From: Brenneria roseae subsp. roseae
Lineage (GTDB): Bacteria; Pseudomonadota; Gammaproteobacteria; Enterobacterales; Enterobacteriaceae
Direction: 5' to 3'
Length of the DNA: 64,000 nt
NCBI RefSeq assembly: GCF_003115845.1
Contig: NZ_KZ819024.1
Span: 186,001 to 250,000 of the forward strand
In this document: piece after piece, positions 51,118 through 63,526 of the stretch
How the letters are laid out: the number at the start of each line of letters is the position of its first letter
Numbering within the stretch: position 1 is the stretch's first letter
Translations under genes and position numbers: made by a program
The notes under the pieces: generated by a model
The model's database searches: none
Told to the model about the DNA's origin: nothing
What the model saw: only the letters and a program-made list of their open reading frames with translations

Positions 51118-52209
51118 TTACCCATGAACGACACGGGTGGTTCGACTGTCCGCTACGGCGCTCACTTCCGCCGCCACACGTTCGGTGGCGTCCGGAATTG
51201 CCGCCGCGCGGGCCTGCTGCGCCATTTTCATCAATGTTGCCCGATCCCAGCCCGCCAGCGTTTCACTCACGGTGTCAACATTGAACTGCGGCTGCTCGAT
51301 AATCTTCGCCGCCCCCACGTTTTCCAGCGGCAAAGCATTCCAATACTGCTGTCTGTCTTTATGCTGAAACGGCACAAATAACGCCGGCAACCCGGCAGCG
51401 GCAATCTCACTGACCGTCAGCGCGCCAGCGCGGCAAACCACGACATCCGCCCAGGCATAGGCGGCGGCCATGTCATCGATAAATTCCGTAATCTTGTGCT
51501 GCGACTGCCCCGCCCGTTGATAAGCCTGTTCAACCTCCGGCTGAGCGCCTTTCCCAACCTGATGCCAAATCGTAACGCGGTCACCCAATCGTGCGGCGAC
51601 GCCGGGGAGCGTCTGATTAAGCACCCTTGCCCCCTGACTTCCCCCGAAAACCAGCACGCGTACGGGGCCGGTACGGTCAGCCAGACGGCGCTCGGGAGCC
51701 GGTAATGCCAGCACATCCGTTCTCACCGGATTACCCACGACGTCAGCGTCAGGAAACGCGCCGGGGAAAGCCTGCAACACTTTTTTGGCAATGCGAGACA
51801 ACCAACGGTTGGTCAGTCCGGCAATGCCATTTTGTTCATGCAACACCACCGGGACGCCACACAGCCATGCCGCCAGACCACCGGGGCCGGAAACATAGCC
51901 GCCCATACCCAGCACCACATCCGGCTTATACGCGCGCATAATCGCCTGAGCCTGACGAACCGCACGGAAGATGCGCAATGGCGCACTTAGCTGGGCACGA
52001 AGCCCCTTTCCACGCAGGCCGGAAATACGGATAAAATCAATTTCAATCCCATGCTGCGGCACCAAATCCGCTTCCATACGATCCGCTGTCCCCAGCCAGC
52101 GTACCTGCCAGCCTTGCGCCATCAGATGATGCGCAACAGCCAGTCCCGGAAAGACATGTCCCCCCGTTCCTCCCGCCATCACCATCAAACGCTTGCCTTC
52201 GCCACTCAT
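51118..52209 (-). CDS. murG: UDP-N-acetylglucosamine transferase MurG
   Basis: MurG adds GlcNAc to lipid I, giving lipid II, at the inner face of the membrane. The 363-residue GT-B protein (355 in E. coli) shows [47 protein letters not shown] and [17 protein letters not shown]. It overlaps ftsW by 4 bp. Confidence 0.97.
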   Translation of the reverse strand: MSGEGKRLMVMAGGTGGHVFPGLAVAHHLMAQGWQVRWLGTADRMEADLVPQHGIEIDFIRISGLRGKGLRAQLSAPLRIFRAVRQAQAIMRAYKPDVVLGMGGYVSGPGGLAAWLCGVPVVLHEQNGIAGLTNRWLSRIAKKVLQAFPGAFPDADVVGNPVRTDVLALPAPERRLADRTGPVRVLVFGGSQGARVLNQTLPGVAARLGDRVTIWHQVGKGAQPEVEQAYQRAGQSQHKITEFIDDMAAAYAWADVVVCRAGALTVSEIAAAGLPALFVPFQHKDRQQYWNALPLENVGAAKIIEQPQFNVDTVSETLAGWDRATLMKMAQQARAAAIPDATERVAAEVSAVADSRTTRVVHG

Positions 52210-53408
52210 CGGGCACTCCTCGTAAACGCCTGTGCTTTTGTCAGTCGCGTTTCAAAATCAATACGTAACAGTAAAACGATAGCCGTCGACATAATGAGCA
52301 GACTGGAGCCACCGTAGCTGATCAAGGGTAATGTCAGTCCTTTCGTCGGCAACATACCCGCAGCGGCGCCCACGTTTACCAAGGTCTGAAAGCTGAACCA
52401 GATGCCGATGGAACAGGCCAGAAAACCCGAAAAACGCTGATCAATCTCCAGCGCGCGCCGCCCGATGGACATCGCACGAAAAGCGACGAAGAATATCATT
52501 AACAGCGCCAAAACCACACCGATATAGCCGAGCTCTTCACCCAGAATAGAGAAAATGAAGTCGGTATGCGCTTCCGGCAGATATTCCAGTTTCTGCACCG
52601 AGTTTCCCAATCCTTGTCCCCACAGTTCGCCACGTCCGAACGCCATCAGGGATTGCGTCAACTGGTAACCGCTACCGAAAGGATCTTCCCAGGGATTCCA
52701 GAAGGAAGTCACACGCCGCATACGGTAGGGTTCGGCAATAACCAACAGGACAACCGCGAACATGCCGCACCCGATAATCGCCAGGAACTGCCATAATTTC
52801 GCCCCGGCCAGAAACAACATCGCCAGCGTCGTAATAAACAGTACAACCACTGTCCCCAGATCCGGCTGGGCAAGCAGTAAAACCGCCAACACCACCATGA
52901 CGCCCATGGGTTTGCAAAAGCCCCAGAAGTTGTTACGGACTTCTTCCACCTTGCGCACCATGTAGCTGGAGAGGTAACAAAACAGCGACAGTTTCGATAA
53001 TTCCGCAGGCTGAATACGCAACGGCCCCAGTGAAATCCAGCGAGACGCTCCGTTAACCGAACTGCCTACCGCTAGCACCACCAGCAGCATCACCATTGAT
53101 GCCAACAGCAACACCGGGCTGTAACGCTGCCAAATCTCCATCGGCACACGCAACGTCACCAGCGACAAAGCAAACGCCAGCCCCAAATACAGAGCATCAC
53201 GCTTGGCGAACAGAAATGGATCGCTGGCAAGGCGCTGTCCAACCGGCATTGATGCGGAGGTCACCATCACAAATCCCGTCACAGCCAGCCCCAGCGTCAG
53301 CCATACCAGCGTACGGTCGTACAGAACGATGCTCAGCGTATCGCTTTCACGCGTTCCCATGACCCAGCTTTTTAGACGCTCGATAAATGCCAGCCGGAAA
53401 AAACTCAT
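52206..53408 (-). CDS. ftsW: Septal lipid II glycosyltransferase FtsW
   Basis: The SEDS-family polymerase has ten membrane segments and works with FtsI at the septum. The 400 residues (414 in E. coli) include [53 protein letters not shown] and [14 protein letters not shown]. The shorter N-terminus is the main difference. It shares one base with murD. Confidence 0.96.
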   Translation of the reverse strand: MSFFRLAFIERLKSWVMGTRESDTLSIVLYDRTLVWLTLGLAVTGFVMVTSASMPVGQRLASDPFLFAKRDALYLGLAFALSLVTLRVPMEIWQRYSPVLLLASMVMLLVVLAVGSSVNGASRWISLGPLRIQPAELSKLSLFCYLSSYMVRKVEEVRNNFWGFCKPMGVMVVLAVLLLAQPDLGTVVVLFITTLAMLFLAGAKLWQFLAIIGCGMFAVVLLVIAEPYRMRRVTSFWNPWEDPFGSGYQLTQSLMAFGRGELWGQGLGNSVQKLEYLPEAHTDFIFSILGEELGYIGVVLALLMIFFVAFRAMSIGRRALEIDQRFSGFLACSIGIWFSFQTLVNVGAAAGMLPTKGLTLPLISYGGSSLLIMSTAIVLLLRIDFETRLTKAQAFTRSAR

Positions 53409-54724
53409 CAGCCTAACTCCTCCGCCAGTCGGGCAAATTCCTCACCCCGATGCTCAAAACTGCGGAATTGATCGAGGCTGGCACAGGCAGGCGACAGTAA
53501 AACAAGGTCACCCGCTTTCACACGCGCAGCGATCAGTTGCATGGATTGTTCCATCGTTTCGGTTTGCTCAGCGATCTCCGGCCGCAAAGCGGCCAATTGG
53601 GCGCCATCACGACCAAAGCAATACAAACGGATGTTGTCGCCCTGGAAATAACGCTGCAATGGCGAAAAATCGGCCGACTTACCGTCTCCGCCCAATAGCA
53701 GATGCAATGTTCCTTCTACTTGCAGGCCGCTGAGTGCCGCCTCCGTACTACCGACATTGGTCGCTTTGGAATCATTTATCCATCGAACGCCATTGCGCTC
53801 CCACACCAGTTGGAAACGGTGCGCCAGTCCTGTAAATGTCGTCAGCGCCGTCAAGGCGGGCGCACGGGGAATACCGACCGCATCTGCCAACGCCAGGGCG
53901 GCCAGCGCGTTGGTATAGTTATGCTGTCCCACCAGCTTGATCTCGCGGGTGTTTAATACACGTTCGCCCTTGACCCGCAACCAGGTTTCACCCTGCTGTC
54001 GATTCAGATGATAATCACCAACGTCAACCCCGAAACTCCGGCAGCGCGCGTCTGCGCCCCGCACCGGCATGGTCAGCGCGTCATCAGCGTTAACCACGCA
54101 CACCTCGGCGTGTTCATAAATACGTAACTTTGCGGCACGATACTGTTGTAAACCAAAGGGATAGCGATTGGTATGATCTTCGGTTACATTCAGAATCGTC
54201 GCAGCGGCGGCATGCAGGCTGCGGGTAGTCTCCAACTGAAAACTCGACAATTCAAGCACATAGAGCTGATACTCTTGCTGCAACAATTGCAGTGCCGGTA
54301 AGCCGATATTACCGCCAACGCCGACTTGCCATCCGGCAGCTTTTGCCATTTCGCCGACCAGCGTAGTCACCGTACTTTTACCATTAGAACCGGTAATCGC
54401 CACAATAGGCGCCTGAGCCTCGCGGCAGAACAGTTCAATATCACCAACAATCTCAATGCCGGCTTCCTCAGCCTCACACAATATTGGCGTTGCCAATGCA
54501 ATCCCCGGACTTGCCACAATCAGGTCGGCATCCATCAACCAGTCATCATTGAGACTGCCCAGATGACGTTCTATCGTCGGTGGCAACTTATCCAGGCTTG
54601 GCGGACTGACACGGGTATCCACCACGCGCGGCACCACGCCACGCGCGAGAAAGAAATCAACACAGGAGAGCCCGGTCAGCCCCAACCCGATAATGACAAC
54701 TTTTTTACCCTGATAGTCCACCAT
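53408..54724 (-). CDS. murD: UDP-N-acetylmuramoylalanine--D-glutamate ligase
   Basis: MurD adds D-Glu to UDP-MurNAc-L-Ala. The 438 residues equal E. coli in length. It shows [18 protein letters not shown], the ATP loop [15 protein letters not shown] and [17 protein letters not shown]. It sits 3 bp from mraY and shares one base with ftsW. Confidence 0.97.
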   Translation of the reverse strand: MVDYQGKKVVIIGLGLTGLSCVDFFLARGVVPRVVDTRVSPPSLDKLPPTIERHLGSLNDDWLMDADLIVASPGIALATPILCEAEEAGIEIVGDIELFCREAQAPIVAITGSNGKSTVTTLVGEMAKAAGWQVGVGGNIGLPALQLLQQEYQLYVLELSSFQLETTRSLHAAAATILNVTEDHTNRYPFGLQQYRAAKLRIYEHAEVCVVNADDALTMPVRGADARCRSFGVDVGDYHLNRQQGETWLRVKGERVLNTREIKLVGQHNYTNALAALALADAVGIPRAPALTALTTFTGLAHRFQLVWERNGVRWINDSKATNVGSTEAALSGLQVEGTLHLLLGGDGKSADFSPLQRYFQGDNIRLYCFGRDGAQLAALRPEIAEQTETMEQSMQLIAARVKAGDLVLLSPACASLDQFRSFEHRGEEFARLAEELG

Positions 54725-54727
54725 CTT

Positions 54728-55810
54728 TTACCGTACCTTCAGTGTTGCCAGGCCAATCAGAACCAGCATCAACGAAATAATCCAGAAGCGCACGATCACG
54801 CGCGGCTCTGGCCAACCTTTAAGCTCATAGTGATGATGAATCGGCGCCATGCGGAAAATCCGCTGACCACGCAGCTTAAAGGACCCGACCTGCAAAATGA
54901 CCGACAGCGTCTCGACAACAAACACGCCGCCCATGATGACCAGTAAAAATTCCTGACGCAGCAGAACCGCGATAGTGCCTAATGCGCCACCCAGCGCCAG
55001 AGAACCGACATCCCCCATGAACACCTGTGCCGGATAAGTGTTAAACCACAGGAATCCAAGCCCTGCGCCGACAATCGCGGTACACACCACCACCAGTTCA
55101 CTGGCATGGCGGATATACGGAATATGCAGATAACCCGCAAAATTCATGTTCCCGGTTGCCCAGGCGACCAGAGCAAACCCGGCGGCAACAAATACGGTAG
55201 GCATAATGGCCAGACCGTCCAGACCGTCAGTCAGGTTTACCGCGTTGCTGGTGCCGACAATCACAAAATAGGCCAGCACGATATAGAGCAGCCCCAACTG
55301 GGGCATGATGTCTTTAAAGAACGGCACAACCAGCTGCGTGGCCGGCGTATCCTTACCAATCGAATACATAACAAAGGCGACCACCAATGCGATGACTGAC
55401 TGCCAGAAATATTTCCAGCGTGCGATCAACCCTTTGGTGTCTTTACGTACCACTTTGCGATAGTCATCGACGAAACCGACCACGCCATATCCCATCAGAA
55501 CAAACAGTACGCACCAGACATAGGGATTAGAGAGATTGACCCACATCAGCACCGAAATAATGATGGATGCCAGAATCATGACCCCACCCATAGTCGGCGT
55601 ACCTCGTTTGCTGAAATGCGACTCCGGCCCTTCGTTACGAACGACCTGACCAATCTGCAAACGTTGTAGCCAGGCAATCAAATGCGGTCCCATCCATAGG
55701 GAAATAACCAATGCGGTCAGCAGGCTGACAATGGCGCGGAACGTCAAATAGGAAAAGACGTTAAAGCCGGAATAGAGTTTGACCAGATGCTCGGCCAGCC
55801 ACACTAACAT
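54728..55810 (-). CDS. mraY: Phospho-N-acetylmuramoyl-pentapeptide transferase MraY
   Basis: MraY attaches the pentapeptide precursor to undecaprenyl phosphate, forming lipid I. The 360-residue, ten-segment membrane protein equals E. coli in length. It carries [21 protein letters not shown], the catalytic [15 protein letters not shown] and [15 protein letters not shown]. It overlaps murF by 7 bp. Confidence 0.98.
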   Translation of the reverse strand: MLVWLAEHLVKLYSGFNVFSYLTFRAIVSLLTALVISLWMGPHLIAWLQRLQIGQVVRNEGPESHFSKRGTPTMGGVMILASIIISVLMWVNLSNPYVWCVLFVLMGYGVVGFVDDYRKVVRKDTKGLIARWKYFWQSVIALVVAFVMYSIGKDTPATQLVVPFFKDIMPQLGLLYIVLAYFVIVGTSNAVNLTDGLDGLAIMPTVFVAAGFALVAWATGNMNFAGYLHIPYIRHASELVVVCTAIVGAGLGFLWFNTYPAQVFMGDVGSLALGGALGTIAVLLRQEFLLVIMGGVFVVETLSVILQVGSFKLRGQRIFRMAPIHHHYELKGWPEPRVIVRFWIISLMLVLIGLATLKVR

Positions 55811-57165
55811 TTTGCATACTCCTGTAATGCGTGTACTACCTGCTCCATCGCTGAACTGCGGGAGCCTTTGACCAGTACGCTGATGGTTTTATGTTCAGAC
55901 ATCAGCCCGTTAAGACGAGAAATCAGTGAGGGTTTATCCTGAAAGTGCTCGCCATCACGACTGGCATGGCTAATCAGCTCACTCAGCGTTCCCACGCTCA
56001 ATACTTTATCGATACCCGCCACCCGAGCGGCTTCGCCGACCTGACGGTGACATTCGGCGGCATCGTCACCCAGTTCGCCCATATCGCCCACCACCATCAC
56101 ACGGTATCCCGGCATGTCCGCAAGGACCTGCGCGGCAGCGGTCATAGAACCCACATTCGCGTTGTAACTGTCATCCAGCACTAACTTGCCGTCGGCCAGC
56201 ACAATCGGGAACAAACGCCCGGGAACGGCCTTAAGCTGTGCCAACCCGGCTTTTACCGCTTCCAGCGTGGCGCCAACGGACATCGCCAGGGCGGTAGCGG
56301 CCAAGGCATTAGCCACGTTATGACGCCCCGGTAACGGTAAGGTAATCTCTGCCTGCCCGAATGGGGTATGCAAATTGAACCGGGTACCCTGCGTGACGGC
56401 ATGCACGTCACTGGCAAAAAAATCGATATCACTGCCAGCCTGTGGGGAAAAACGCCATACCGTTTTATGATTCAACAATGTCTGCCAGTGCGGAAAGTCA
56501 TGGCTGTCTGCATTGATAATCGCCACACCGTCGACAGAAAGCCCGGCAAAAATCTCCCCTTTTGCCTGCGCGACGCCGGCCAAAGAACCGAACCCTTCCA
56601 AATGCGCCGCCGCAAGGTTGTTAACCAATGCGCTTTCTGGACGCACCAGATCGGTGGTATAGGCAATCTCTCCGATATGGTTGGCGCCCAACTCAATCAC
56701 GGCAAACTGATGTTCCGGCGTCAGACGTAATAATGTTAACGGCACGCCAATGTCATTATTAAAATTGCCCGCGGTATAAAGCACATCGCCACACTGACGC
56801 AAAATGGCCGCCGTCATTTCCTTAACCGACGTTTTACCGGAAGAACCGGTTAACGCCACGACGCGGGCCTTCGACTGCGTTCTTACCCATGCTCCCAGCG
56901 TCCCTAATGCCAGACGCGTATCCTGCACCAGCAGTTGCGGAACTTCGACGGGTAAGCGCTTACTGACCAGTAGAGCCGACGCACCGTTTTTTACCGCGTC
57001 CAGGGCATAATCATGTGCATCAAACTTCTCGCCTTTTAACGCGACAAACAGGCACCCGGCGGACAATTTACGGGTATCTGTCGACACCTCGGCGATATCA
57101 ATGCTATCGCCGATCAATTGAGCGCTCAGCACGGAGGCTAGCTGTTGCAGGGAAACGCGAATCAT
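55804..57165 (-). CDS. murF: UDP-N-acetylmuramoyl-tripeptide--D-alanyl-D-alanine ligase
   Basis: MurF joins D-Ala-D-Ala to the UDP-MurNAc-tripeptide. The 453 residues include [40 protein letters not shown] and [12 protein letters not shown]. It overlaps murE by 4 bp and mraY by 7 bp. Confidence 0.97.
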   Translation of the reverse strand: MIRVSLQQLASVLSAQLIGDSIDIAEVSTDTRKLSAGCLFVALKGEKFDAHDYALDAVKNGASALLVSKRLPVEVPQLLVQDTRLALGTLGAWVRTQSKARVVALTGSSGKTSVKEMTAAILRQCGDVLYTAGNFNNDIGVPLTLLRLTPEHQFAVIELGANHIGEIAYTTDLVRPESALVNNLAAAHLEGFGSLAGVAQAKGEIFAGLSVDGVAIINADSHDFPHWQTLLNHKTVWRFSPQAGSDIDFFASDVHAVTQGTRFNLHTPFGQAEITLPLPGRHNVANALAATALAMSVGATLEAVKAGLAQLKAVPGRLFPIVLADGKLVLDDSYNANVGSMTAAAQVLADMPGYRVMVVGDMGELGDDAAECHRQVGEAARVAGIDKVLSVGTLSELISHASRDGEHFQDKPSLISRLNGLMSEHKTISVLVKGSRSSAMEQVVHALQEYAKC

Positions 57166-58649
57166 ACGATCACCCCCAGCAAACGAGCGACGGTAATGCG
57201 ATCCGAGTAATCCAGACGGCGATTGCCAACCAGTTGGTAATCCTCATGCCCTTTACCCGCAATCAGCACAACGTCATTTTCTTTCGCTTGCATGATGGCG
57301 CTGGTCACCGCCTCGGCGCGACCGTGAATAACCTGAACGCGACCGGCATCCAGTAATCCCGTCAGAATATCCGCCACAATGGCCTGCGGCTCCTCGCTAC
57401 GGGGATTGTCATCAGTGACGACGACCCGATCGGCCAGCTGTTCCGCTATCCCCCCCATAAGTGGGCGCTTACCTTTATCACGATCGCCACCACAGCCAAA
57501 CACGCACCATAATTGCCCCTGGCAATGTAAGCGCGCGGCTTCAAGCGCTTTTTCCAACGCATCCGGCGTGTGGGCATAATCCACCACCACCGTCGGTTTG
57601 CCTTCGGCGTGGAACACTTCCATCCGGCCGCACACCGGTTGCAGTTGCGATCCGGCGGTAATCAACTGACTTAGCGGATACCCCAGAGACAACAGCGTCG
57701 CCAACGCCAGCAGCATGTTGCTGACATTGAATGCGCCCATCAATTTGCTCTGAATTTCGCCCTGTCCCCAGCTTGAATCGAAACGGATGGTGGCGCCGTT
57801 GTCGTGATAATCGACATCAATCGCTTTCAGCCAGCGGCCGCGACAGCCGGGAACCAGATTGTTTTCCATGGTAACGCTGACGGCATCAGGCAACTTTGCC
57901 AGCCAGCGACGTCCCACTTCATCATCCGCATTGATAATCATCTGCCCGACCTGGTGATCGACAAACAGCGACCACTTGGCCGCCTCATAGCTTTCCATAT
58001 CACCGTGATAATCAAGGTGATCGCGGCTCAGATTGGTGAAGACGGCCGCCGCAAACGGTAATGCCGCGACCCGATGTTGAACCAGTCCATGAGAAGACAC
58101 TTCCATCGCCGTGACGGTGGCGCCTTGCTCGGCCAATTGGCTTAATACCTGCTGTACGTCTACGGCGGAACCGGTGGTATTTGCCGTCGGCACAACGCGC
58201 CCCAGTAAACCATTCCCCACCGTGCCCATCACCGAACCGGTTTCCCCCAGCGCCTGACTCCACTGCGCCAGCAACTGGGTGGTGGTGGTTTTACCATTCG
58301 TACCGGTCACGCCGATAAGCTGCAATCGCTCCGCCGGTTGCTGGTAGAAACGCCCGGCCAGCGCCGAGAGGCGCTGATTAAGATTGCTCAGATAAACCAC
58401 GGGTACACCGTGCATTTCACGCACCGTGCCATCACTGGTATCGCCTTCAGCCTCGGCAACGATTGCCGCCACACCTTGCGCAATTGCCTGCGGAATATAG
58501 CGCCGTCCGTCCGTCTTGTGGCCGACAACAGCAACAAACAGATCCCCGGCAGCCGCCGAGCGGCTGTCTAACGTCATTTCCCGCAGTACACACGCCGGCG
58601 TGTCTTGCACCCACGGCGCTAATAAATCGCGCAAATTACGATCTGCCAC
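57162..58649 (-). CDS. murE: UDP-N-acetylmuramoyl-L-alanyl-D-glutamate--2,6-diaminopimelate ligase
   Basis: MurE adds meso-diaminopimelate. The 495 residues equal E. coli. It shows [18 protein letters not shown] and the DNPR motif in [12 protein letters not shown], which marks diaminopimelate rather than lysine specificity. It overlaps ftsI by 14 bp. Confidence 0.97.
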   Translation of the reverse strand: MADRNLRDLLAPWVQDTPACVLREMTLDSRSAAAGDLFVAVVGHKTDGRRYIPQAIAQGVAAIVAEAEGDTSDGTVREMHGVPVVYLSNLNQRLSALAGRFYQQPAERLQLIGVTGTNGKTTTTQLLAQWSQALGETGSVMGTVGNGLLGRVVPTANTTGSAVDVQQVLSQLAEQGATVTAMEVSSHGLVQHRVAALPFAAAVFTNLSRDHLDYHGDMESYEAAKWSLFVDHQVGQMIINADDEVGRRWLAKLPDAVSVTMENNLVPGCRGRWLKAIDVDYHDNGATIRFDSSWGQGEIQSKLMGAFNVSNMLLALATLLSLGYPLSQLITAGSQLQPVCGRMEVFHAEGKPTVVVDYAHTPDALEKALEAARLHCQGQLWCVFGCGGDRDKGKRPLMGGIAEQLADRVVVTDDNPRSEEPQAIVADILTGLLDAGRVQVIHGRAEAVTSAIMQAKENDVVLIAGKGHEDYQLVGNRRLDYSDRITVARLLGVIV

Positions 58650-60399
58650 CTGAACCCTCTTTTTGGTTAATTACAAACTCGTTCTTGTCATCGGAGGGTA
58701 ATGCATCAGGTTCTACGTTCATCGTACGTAAAACCCCTCCCATGATGGCGCCAAATATCGGGGCCGAAACCGCGCCGCCGTAATATTTCCCTGCCTGCGG
58801 ATCGTTAATGACAACGACCAGAGCAAATCTTGGGTTACTGGCAGGTGCAACGCCTGCGGTGTAAGCAATATACTTGTTGATGTACTTGCCATCCGGGCCA
58901 ACTTTTTTTGCCGTACCCGTTTTTATGGCGATTCGATAGCCTTTGATGGCGGCTTTCGTACCGCCACCACCCGGCAGCGCCACACTTTCCATCATATGAA
59001 CCACGGTCCGTACCAGCGCTTCGGGGAAGATACGTTCGCCGGCAACGGGTGGATCAACTTTGGTAATCGACAGCGGCCGATGAATGCCAAAACTGCCGAT
59101 GGTGGCGTAGACTCGCGCTAACTGTAACGGTGTTACCATCAGCCCGTAGCCAAAAGAAAAGGTGGCCCTCTCTATGTCAGACCACCGTTGTTTTTGAGGA
59201 TATAAGCCACTGCTTTCTCCGACCAACCCCAAATTGGTCGCTTTTCCCAATCCAAAACGAGAGTAAGTATCTACTAACGCAGAGGAAGGCATCGCCAACG
59301 CCAGCTTTGACACGCCGACGTTACTCGACTTCTGTAAAACCCCCGTAAGGGTCAATTCGTTGTAGCGTGCTACGTCTTTGATTTCATGGCCATTGACGTA
59401 ATACGGTAAGGTATTGAGAACGCTGTTTTCTTTTATCACGCCACGCTGTAGCGCGGTCATGACCACCATCGGTTTGACGGTAGAACCCGGTTCAAAAATA
59501 TCGGTAATGGCGCGGTTACGCATCACGTCTTTAGGCGTACCAGACAGATTATTCGGGTTGTAAGACGGGCTGTTCGCCATCGCCAGCACTTCACCGGTAT
59601 TTACATCAACCAGTACTGCCGTACCGGATTCAGCCTTATTAAACGCGACAGCATTGTTCAACTCACGGTAGACCAATGCCTGCAGGCGCTCATCAATACT
59701 CAGCACCAGATTATGAGCCGCCTGACTGTCAACTGAGGAAATATCTTCGATCACCCGCCCAAACCGATCTTTACGCACCGTCCTTTCACCCGGTTGCCCG
59801 GTAAGCCAGCGATCGAAGCTTTTCTCAACCCCTTCAATACCCTGACCATCAATATTGGTAAAACCAATCAGATGGGAGGTCACCTGGCCCGAGGGATAGT
59901 AACGACGTGATTCCTGACGAAGATTAATGCCGGGTAGTTTCAGTTTATGGATATATTCGCCGATGGCGGGATTAACCTGGCGGGCAAGGTAAACAAAGCG
60001 CCCTTTGGGATTGGCGTTAATCTTGGCGACCATCTGGTCAAGCGGGATTTCCAGTGCGTCGGAAAGTGCTTTCCAGCGCGTATCCAGCGTGATACCGCCA
60101 TGATCGTTCAATTCCTTCGGATCGGCCCAGACCGCATTGACGGGCACACTCACCGCCAATGGACGACCGGCGCGATCGCTAATCATGCCGCGGGCCGTTG
60201 GCACTTCCTGTACCCGAAGAGACCGCATGTCCCCTTCACGAACCAATTGCTCAGGATGAATCACCTGAAGATAGGCGGCCCGCACCATCAGAGCAACCAT
60301 CGCCAGCAGAATACAGCTACAAAGCAACGCAAAACGCCAGCTGACAAAGCTGGCTTGATCTTCCGGGCGCTTTAACTTTCCTGTACGGGCTGCTTTCAT
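58636..60399 (-). CDS. ftsI: Septal peptidoglycan transpeptidase FtsI (PBP3)
   Basis: PBP3 crosslinks septal peptidoglycan with FtsW. The 587-residue protein has one N-terminal membrane segment (about 24-43), a non-catalytic pedestal with [13 protein letters not shown], and the transpeptidase with active serine in [22 protein letters not shown] (SxN) and [10 protein letters not shown] (KTG). It lies 24 bp after ftsL. Confidence 0.98.
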   Translation of the reverse strand: MKAARTGKLKRPEDQASFVSWRFALLCSCILLAMVALMVRAAYLQVIHPEQLVREGDMRSLRVQEVPTARGMISDRAGRPLAVSVPVNAVWADPKELNDHGGITLDTRWKALSDALEIPLDQMVAKINANPKGRFVYLARQVNPAIGEYIHKLKLPGINLRQESRRYYPSGQVTSHLIGFTNIDGQGIEGVEKSFDRWLTGQPGERTVRKDRFGRVIEDISSVDSQAAHNLVLSIDERLQALVYRELNNAVAFNKAESGTAVLVDVNTGEVLAMANSPSYNPNNLSGTPKDVMRNRAITDIFEPGSTVKPMVVMTALQRGVIKENSVLNTLPYYVNGHEIKDVARYNELTLTGVLQKSSNVGVSKLALAMPSSALVDTYSRFGLGKATNLGLVGESSGLYPQKQRWSDIERATFSFGYGLMVTPLQLARVYATIGSFGIHRPLSITKVDPPVAGERIFPEALVRTVVHMMESVALPGGGGTKAAIKGYRIAIKTGTAKKVGPDGKYINKYIAYTAGVAPASNPRFALVVVINDPQAGKYYGGAVSAPIFGAIMGGVLRTMNVEPDALPSDDKNEFVINQKEGSGGRS

Positions 60400-60423
60400 G
60401 CTGTATTTAGTTGCCTATTTAGT

Positions 60424-60744
60424 TCATTGCTTAACCACAATATTTTCCTGTGACGGATCGACATGCCCCATTTGCAGTTTTTCCATCGCGATCCGCTCTA
60501 CGCGGCTATGATCCCCTAACGAATTCTCTTCCAGAATCAGGTTGCGCCACTCAATGTCCAGCGCATCACGCTCCAACAGCAATTGTTCACGTTCCGCCGT
60601 CAGCAAGCGCGTCTTGTGAGCCGTCGTCACGACAAACACGGCTGACACCAGAACCGCAATCATCAGCAACATGGGCAGTTTGGCATGACGCAGCAAATCG
60701 TCGCCGATAACGCCGACCAGCCCATGACGCTCATTGCCTATCAT
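60424..60744 (-). CDS. ftsL: Cell division protein FtsL
   Basis: FtsL is a small bitopic protein that forms a complex with FtsB and FtsQ. The 106 residues include a membrane segment ([20 protein letters not shown], about 23-42) and a heptad coiled coil ([20 protein letters not shown] onward). It is slightly shorter than the 121 of E. coli at the N-terminus. It overlaps rsmH by 4 bp. Confidence 0.95.
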   Translation of the reverse strand: MIGNERHGLVGVIGDDLLRHAKLPMLLMIAVLVSAVFVVTTAHKTRLLTAEREQLLLERDALDIEWRNLILEENSLGDHSRVERIAMEKLQMGHVDPSQENIVVKQ

Positions 60745-61682
60745 GCTGGCAATCTCTCAGCAAACCGCAGGACAGAACTGCGCGCGCGCGGGTTTTCCGC
60801 GACTTCCTCAGCGGAAGGCATCATTTTTCCCACGGCTTTTAACGTTTGTCCGCCCTGGCTACGCAACTGTTCTTCCGTCAGCGGCATACCCGCCGGTACC
60901 TGCGGGCCACGGCTTTGATGACGGATGAAGCGTTTAACAATCCGGTCTTCCAGCGAATGGAAACTAATCACGGACAAACGACCATGCGGCGCCAATACGC
61001 TCAACGCACCGTTCAATGCCTGCTCGATCTCTTCCAGTTCGCTGTTGATATAAATTCGGATCGCCTGAAAGCTGCGCGTCGCCGGATGCTTGTGCTTTTC
61101 ACGAATCGGACTGGCGGCGGCAATCAGCTCAGCCAGCGCTTTCGTCCGCGTCACGGGTTCTGTACGGTTACGCTCAACAATGGCGCGGGCAATCCGTTTG
61201 GCAAAACGCTCTTCACCGAAGGTTTTCAGTACCCAGGCGATATCATCGGCTTCCGCTTTCATCAGCCATTCGGCCGCGGACACCCCGCGGGTGGGATCCA
61301 TACGCATATCCAGCGGGCCGTCGCGCATAAATGAAAAACCGCGCTCAGGATCGTCGAGCTGCGGCGAGGAAACGCCCAGATCCAGCAGAACACCGTCAAT
61401 GCGCCCGGTCAGGTCACGCTCAGCCATATAATCCGCAAGCGCGGAGAAAGGGCCGTGAATAATAGAAAAACGGGGATCGTCTATCGCTTTGGCGGCTTCG
61501 ATAGCTTGAGGATCGCGATCGATAGCCAGTAAACGTCCTTCCGGTCCCAATTGGGAAAGAATAAGGCGAGAGTGCCCGCCACGGCCAAAAGTACCGTCTA
61601 TATAGACACCGTTGCTGCGAATGTTCAGACCGTTAACAGCCTCATCAAGCAGTACGGTGGTATGTTTATAATTTTCCAGCAT
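60741..61682 (-). CDS. rsmH: 16S rRNA m4C1402 methyltransferase RsmH
   Basis: RsmH methylates N4 of C1402 in 16S rRNA using SAM. The 313 residues equal E. coli and include [50 protein letters not shown] and [13 protein letters not shown]. It lies 2 bp after mraZ. It was formerly called mraW. Confidence 0.97.
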   Translation of the reverse strand: MLENYKHTTVLLDEAVNGLNIRSNGVYIDGTFGRGGHSRLILSQLGPEGRLLAIDRDPQAIEAAKAIDDPRFSIIHGPFSALADYMAERDLTGRIDGVLLDLGVSSPQLDDPERGFSFMRDGPLDMRMDPTRGVSAAEWLMKAEADDIAWVLKTFGEERFAKRIARAIVERNRTEPVTRTKALAELIAAASPIREKHKHPATRSFQAIRIYINSELEEIEQALNGALSVLAPHGRLSVISFHSLEDRIVKRFIRHQSRGPQVPAGMPLTEEQLRSQGGQTLKAVGKMMPSAEEVAENPRARSSVLRFAERLPA

Positions 61683-61684
61683 GT

Positions 61685-62143
61685 CTATAGTGATAAGTCC
61701 TGCAACCGCTCAGACAACGGTTCCTGAGTCGATTGTTCAGCATCGATATCTTCCCTGACCTGTTGATACCAGGTCTGTTCATCCCACAATTCAAACTTGT
61801 TGAACTGTCCGACCAGCATCACTTCTTTTTTCAGACCTGCGTGCTGCCGTAGCGTGTTGGCTAATAACAAACGCCCGGCGTTATCCATCTGACACTCACT
61901 GGCATGCCCCAGCAACAAACGCTGAACACGCCGTTCAGCCGGATTCATACTCGACAGACGAGAAAGCTTTTGTTCAATAATTTCCCATTCGGGCAAGGGA
62001 TAAAGCAGCAGGCACGGCTGATGAAGATCAATGGTACAAACCATTTGACCTTGCGATTCCTCATTCAGCGTTTCCCGATAACGGGTTGGTACGGCAAGCC
62101 GCCCCTTGCTGTCGAGGTTAACCAGCGTAGCCCCACGAAACAT
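61685..62143 (-). CDS. mraZ: Transcriptional regulator MraZ
   Basis: MraZ is an AbrB-fold DNA-binding protein with two tandem SpoVT-AbrB domains. The 152 residues equal E. coli. It begins [20 protein letters not shown] and repeats the pattern near [15 protein letters not shown]. It represses its own dcw promoter through TGGGN repeats, and three such repeats lie just upstream. AAGGAG precedes the ATG. Confidence 0.97.
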   Translation of the reverse strand: MFRGATLVNLDSKGRLAVPTRYRETLNEESQGQMVCTIDLHQPCLLLYPLPEWEIIEQKLSRLSSMNPAERRVQRLLLGHASECQMDNAGRLLLANTLRQHAGLKKEVMLVGQFNKFELWDEQTWYQQVREDIDAEQSTQEPLSERLQDLSL

Positions 62144-62171
62144 GCGTGAATTACTCCTTCATAACCTTTTT

Positions 62172-62196
62172 CACCACTTTATCCCACAAATCCCCA
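62172..62196 (-). promoter_or_regulatory. MraZ operator (three TGGGN repeats)
   Basis: On the minus strand TGGGG-N5-TGGGA-N5-TGGTG forms three direct repeats with 10-bp period, immediately after the dcw promoter and before the mraZ ribosome site. This is the known MraZ-binding arrangement, with the third repeat degenerate. Confidence 0.88.
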
Positions 62197-62204
62197 CATT
62201 GAAG

Positions 62205-62234
62205 AGTGTACGGAGGGTATTAAAACCTTGTCAA
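62205..62234 (-). promoter_or_regulatory. Promoter of the dcw cluster (Pmra)
   Basis: On the minus strand a consensus TTGACA and TACACT are separated by 18 bp, lying about 60 bp before the mraZ start and just upstream of the MraZ operator. It matches the sigma-70 promoter expected for the whole cluster. Confidence 0.85.
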
Positions 62235-63033
62235 GCCAGAGCGGGCGTGCTTTGGAATTATTTCTATATGATTCTTGGCTGCCATGAGGGGAAAAAGAAT
62301 AGCGGTGAAGAATTAATAAAGATTAACGTCATGAAAATTTAAGAGAAATTCGCTGATTAAATAAGATCGCTTAAAGATATAGCAATAATTTCATGCTGGC
62401 CGATTATTTTTCCTGTCACAGGATGATACCAAATATAAACCTTTCCAGAATAGTCTTAGTCCGCCTAAGGCCTTGCATCACAAGGCTTTCGCTTGGCATG
62501 TACAATTATACCGCAGTTGTTAACATTTGCTCAACGTCACATATCTGACATTGTCATCGTCGATTCTTTATTAATCAGTCGATTTACTTTAATTTACGTT
62601 TTTTAACGAGCTAAATCAGTCAGCAAAAAAGGAAACCTCCATTTTGGCTGACACGGAATAAATAGCGCCGCTCATATCCGTTTTCGCGCCATCAAAAAGA
62701 GAATGGGTATAACTCACCATTTTTTGCCGGCCATACCTCCCTTTCTTTAACGCTATTTTTCTAACCGCTGCACCTGGCGGCGTAACAACAGCAACCATTT
62801 GTTAAAAAACAACTTTTAACCGGGATAGCGCGGTAAATACGTAAAAAATTGGCGAATCGAATATAAAGTAGCGAAAAAGCTGACCACGAAGTCAAAAATA
62901 AAAATTTATAGCTACTTATTTATCCAATTAGTAGTGATGTAAACTACACATAACTTATAAAGCAAAAATAAAAACCTTTATTAAGCGTCATTACCTGATT
63001 TTTATCCTAGGCTTCGATTCGGAGTGAACTGGT

Positions 63034-63474
63034 ATGTTTTCCCCTACGTCAAGATTGCGCAGTGCAACAGCAGATACCTTTGCATTAGTCGTGTATTGCT
63101 TCATCACCGGCATGATAATCGAGATGGTGTTGTCCGGCATGAGTTTTGAACAGTCGCTTTCGTCAAGACTGTTATCCATTCCTGTCAATATTGCTATTGC
63201 CTGGCCCTATGGCATTTATCGCGATCGCATCCTGCATTTTGCCAGACACCACGGTTCAAACCACTTCATCGTGCGTAATCTGGCCGATCTGTTCGCCTAT
63301 GTCAGTTTTCAGTCCCCGGTCTATGCTGCCATCCTCTGGACCATTGGCGCTGACTCATCACAAATGCTGACTGCGGTTACCAGTAATGCAGTGATTTCGA
63401 TGGTGATGGGCATCCTGTACGGATATTTTCTGGAATACTGCCGTCGGCTTTTCCGAGTGACCGTCTCAGGATAA
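63034..63474 (+). CDS. alaE: L-alanine exporter AlaE
   Basis: The 146-residue inner-membrane protein has four membrane segments. It matches E. coli AlaE from [20 protein letters not shown] through [30 protein letters not shown] and [13 protein letters not shown] to [11 protein letters not shown]. It exports L-alanine and related peptide products. In E. coli it lies far from the dcw cluster; here it is placed between cra and mraZ. Confidence 0.94.
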   Translation: MFSPTSRLRSATADTFALVVYCFITGMIIEMVLSGMSFEQSLSSRLLSIPVNIAIAWPYGIYRDRILHFARHHGSNHFIVRNLADLFAYVSFQSPVYAAILWTIGADSSQMLTAVTSNAVISMVMGILYGYFLEYCRRLFRVTVSG

Positions 63475-63507
63475 AAGAAAAGCGCCATACGTCAGGAGTA
63501 TGGCGCT
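63472..63507 (-). terminator. Terminator after cra, shared with alaE
   Basis: AGCGCCATAC pairs with GTATGGCGCT around a seven-base loop, with a T-rich run (TTTCTTTT) on the minus strand. It lies between the convergent alaE and cra genes; the plus strand lacks a good T run. Confidence 0.75.
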
Positions 63508-63526
63508 ATAAGAATAAAAGCGGAAT

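Larger units (their letters stand above)
62144..63033. other. mraZ-alaE intergenic region
   Basis: Beyond the dcw promoter, 62240-63033 is AT-rich and holds no recognisable gene. A 60-codon minus-strand frame (62616-62798) has no ribosome site or known relative and is not called. AT-rich sequence before 63034 probably contains the alaE promoter. Confidence 0.4.

Noticed and set aside
62616-62798. 60-codon minus-strand frame before alaE
   Set aside because: No ribosome site and no known relative; could be chance in a long intergenic region.
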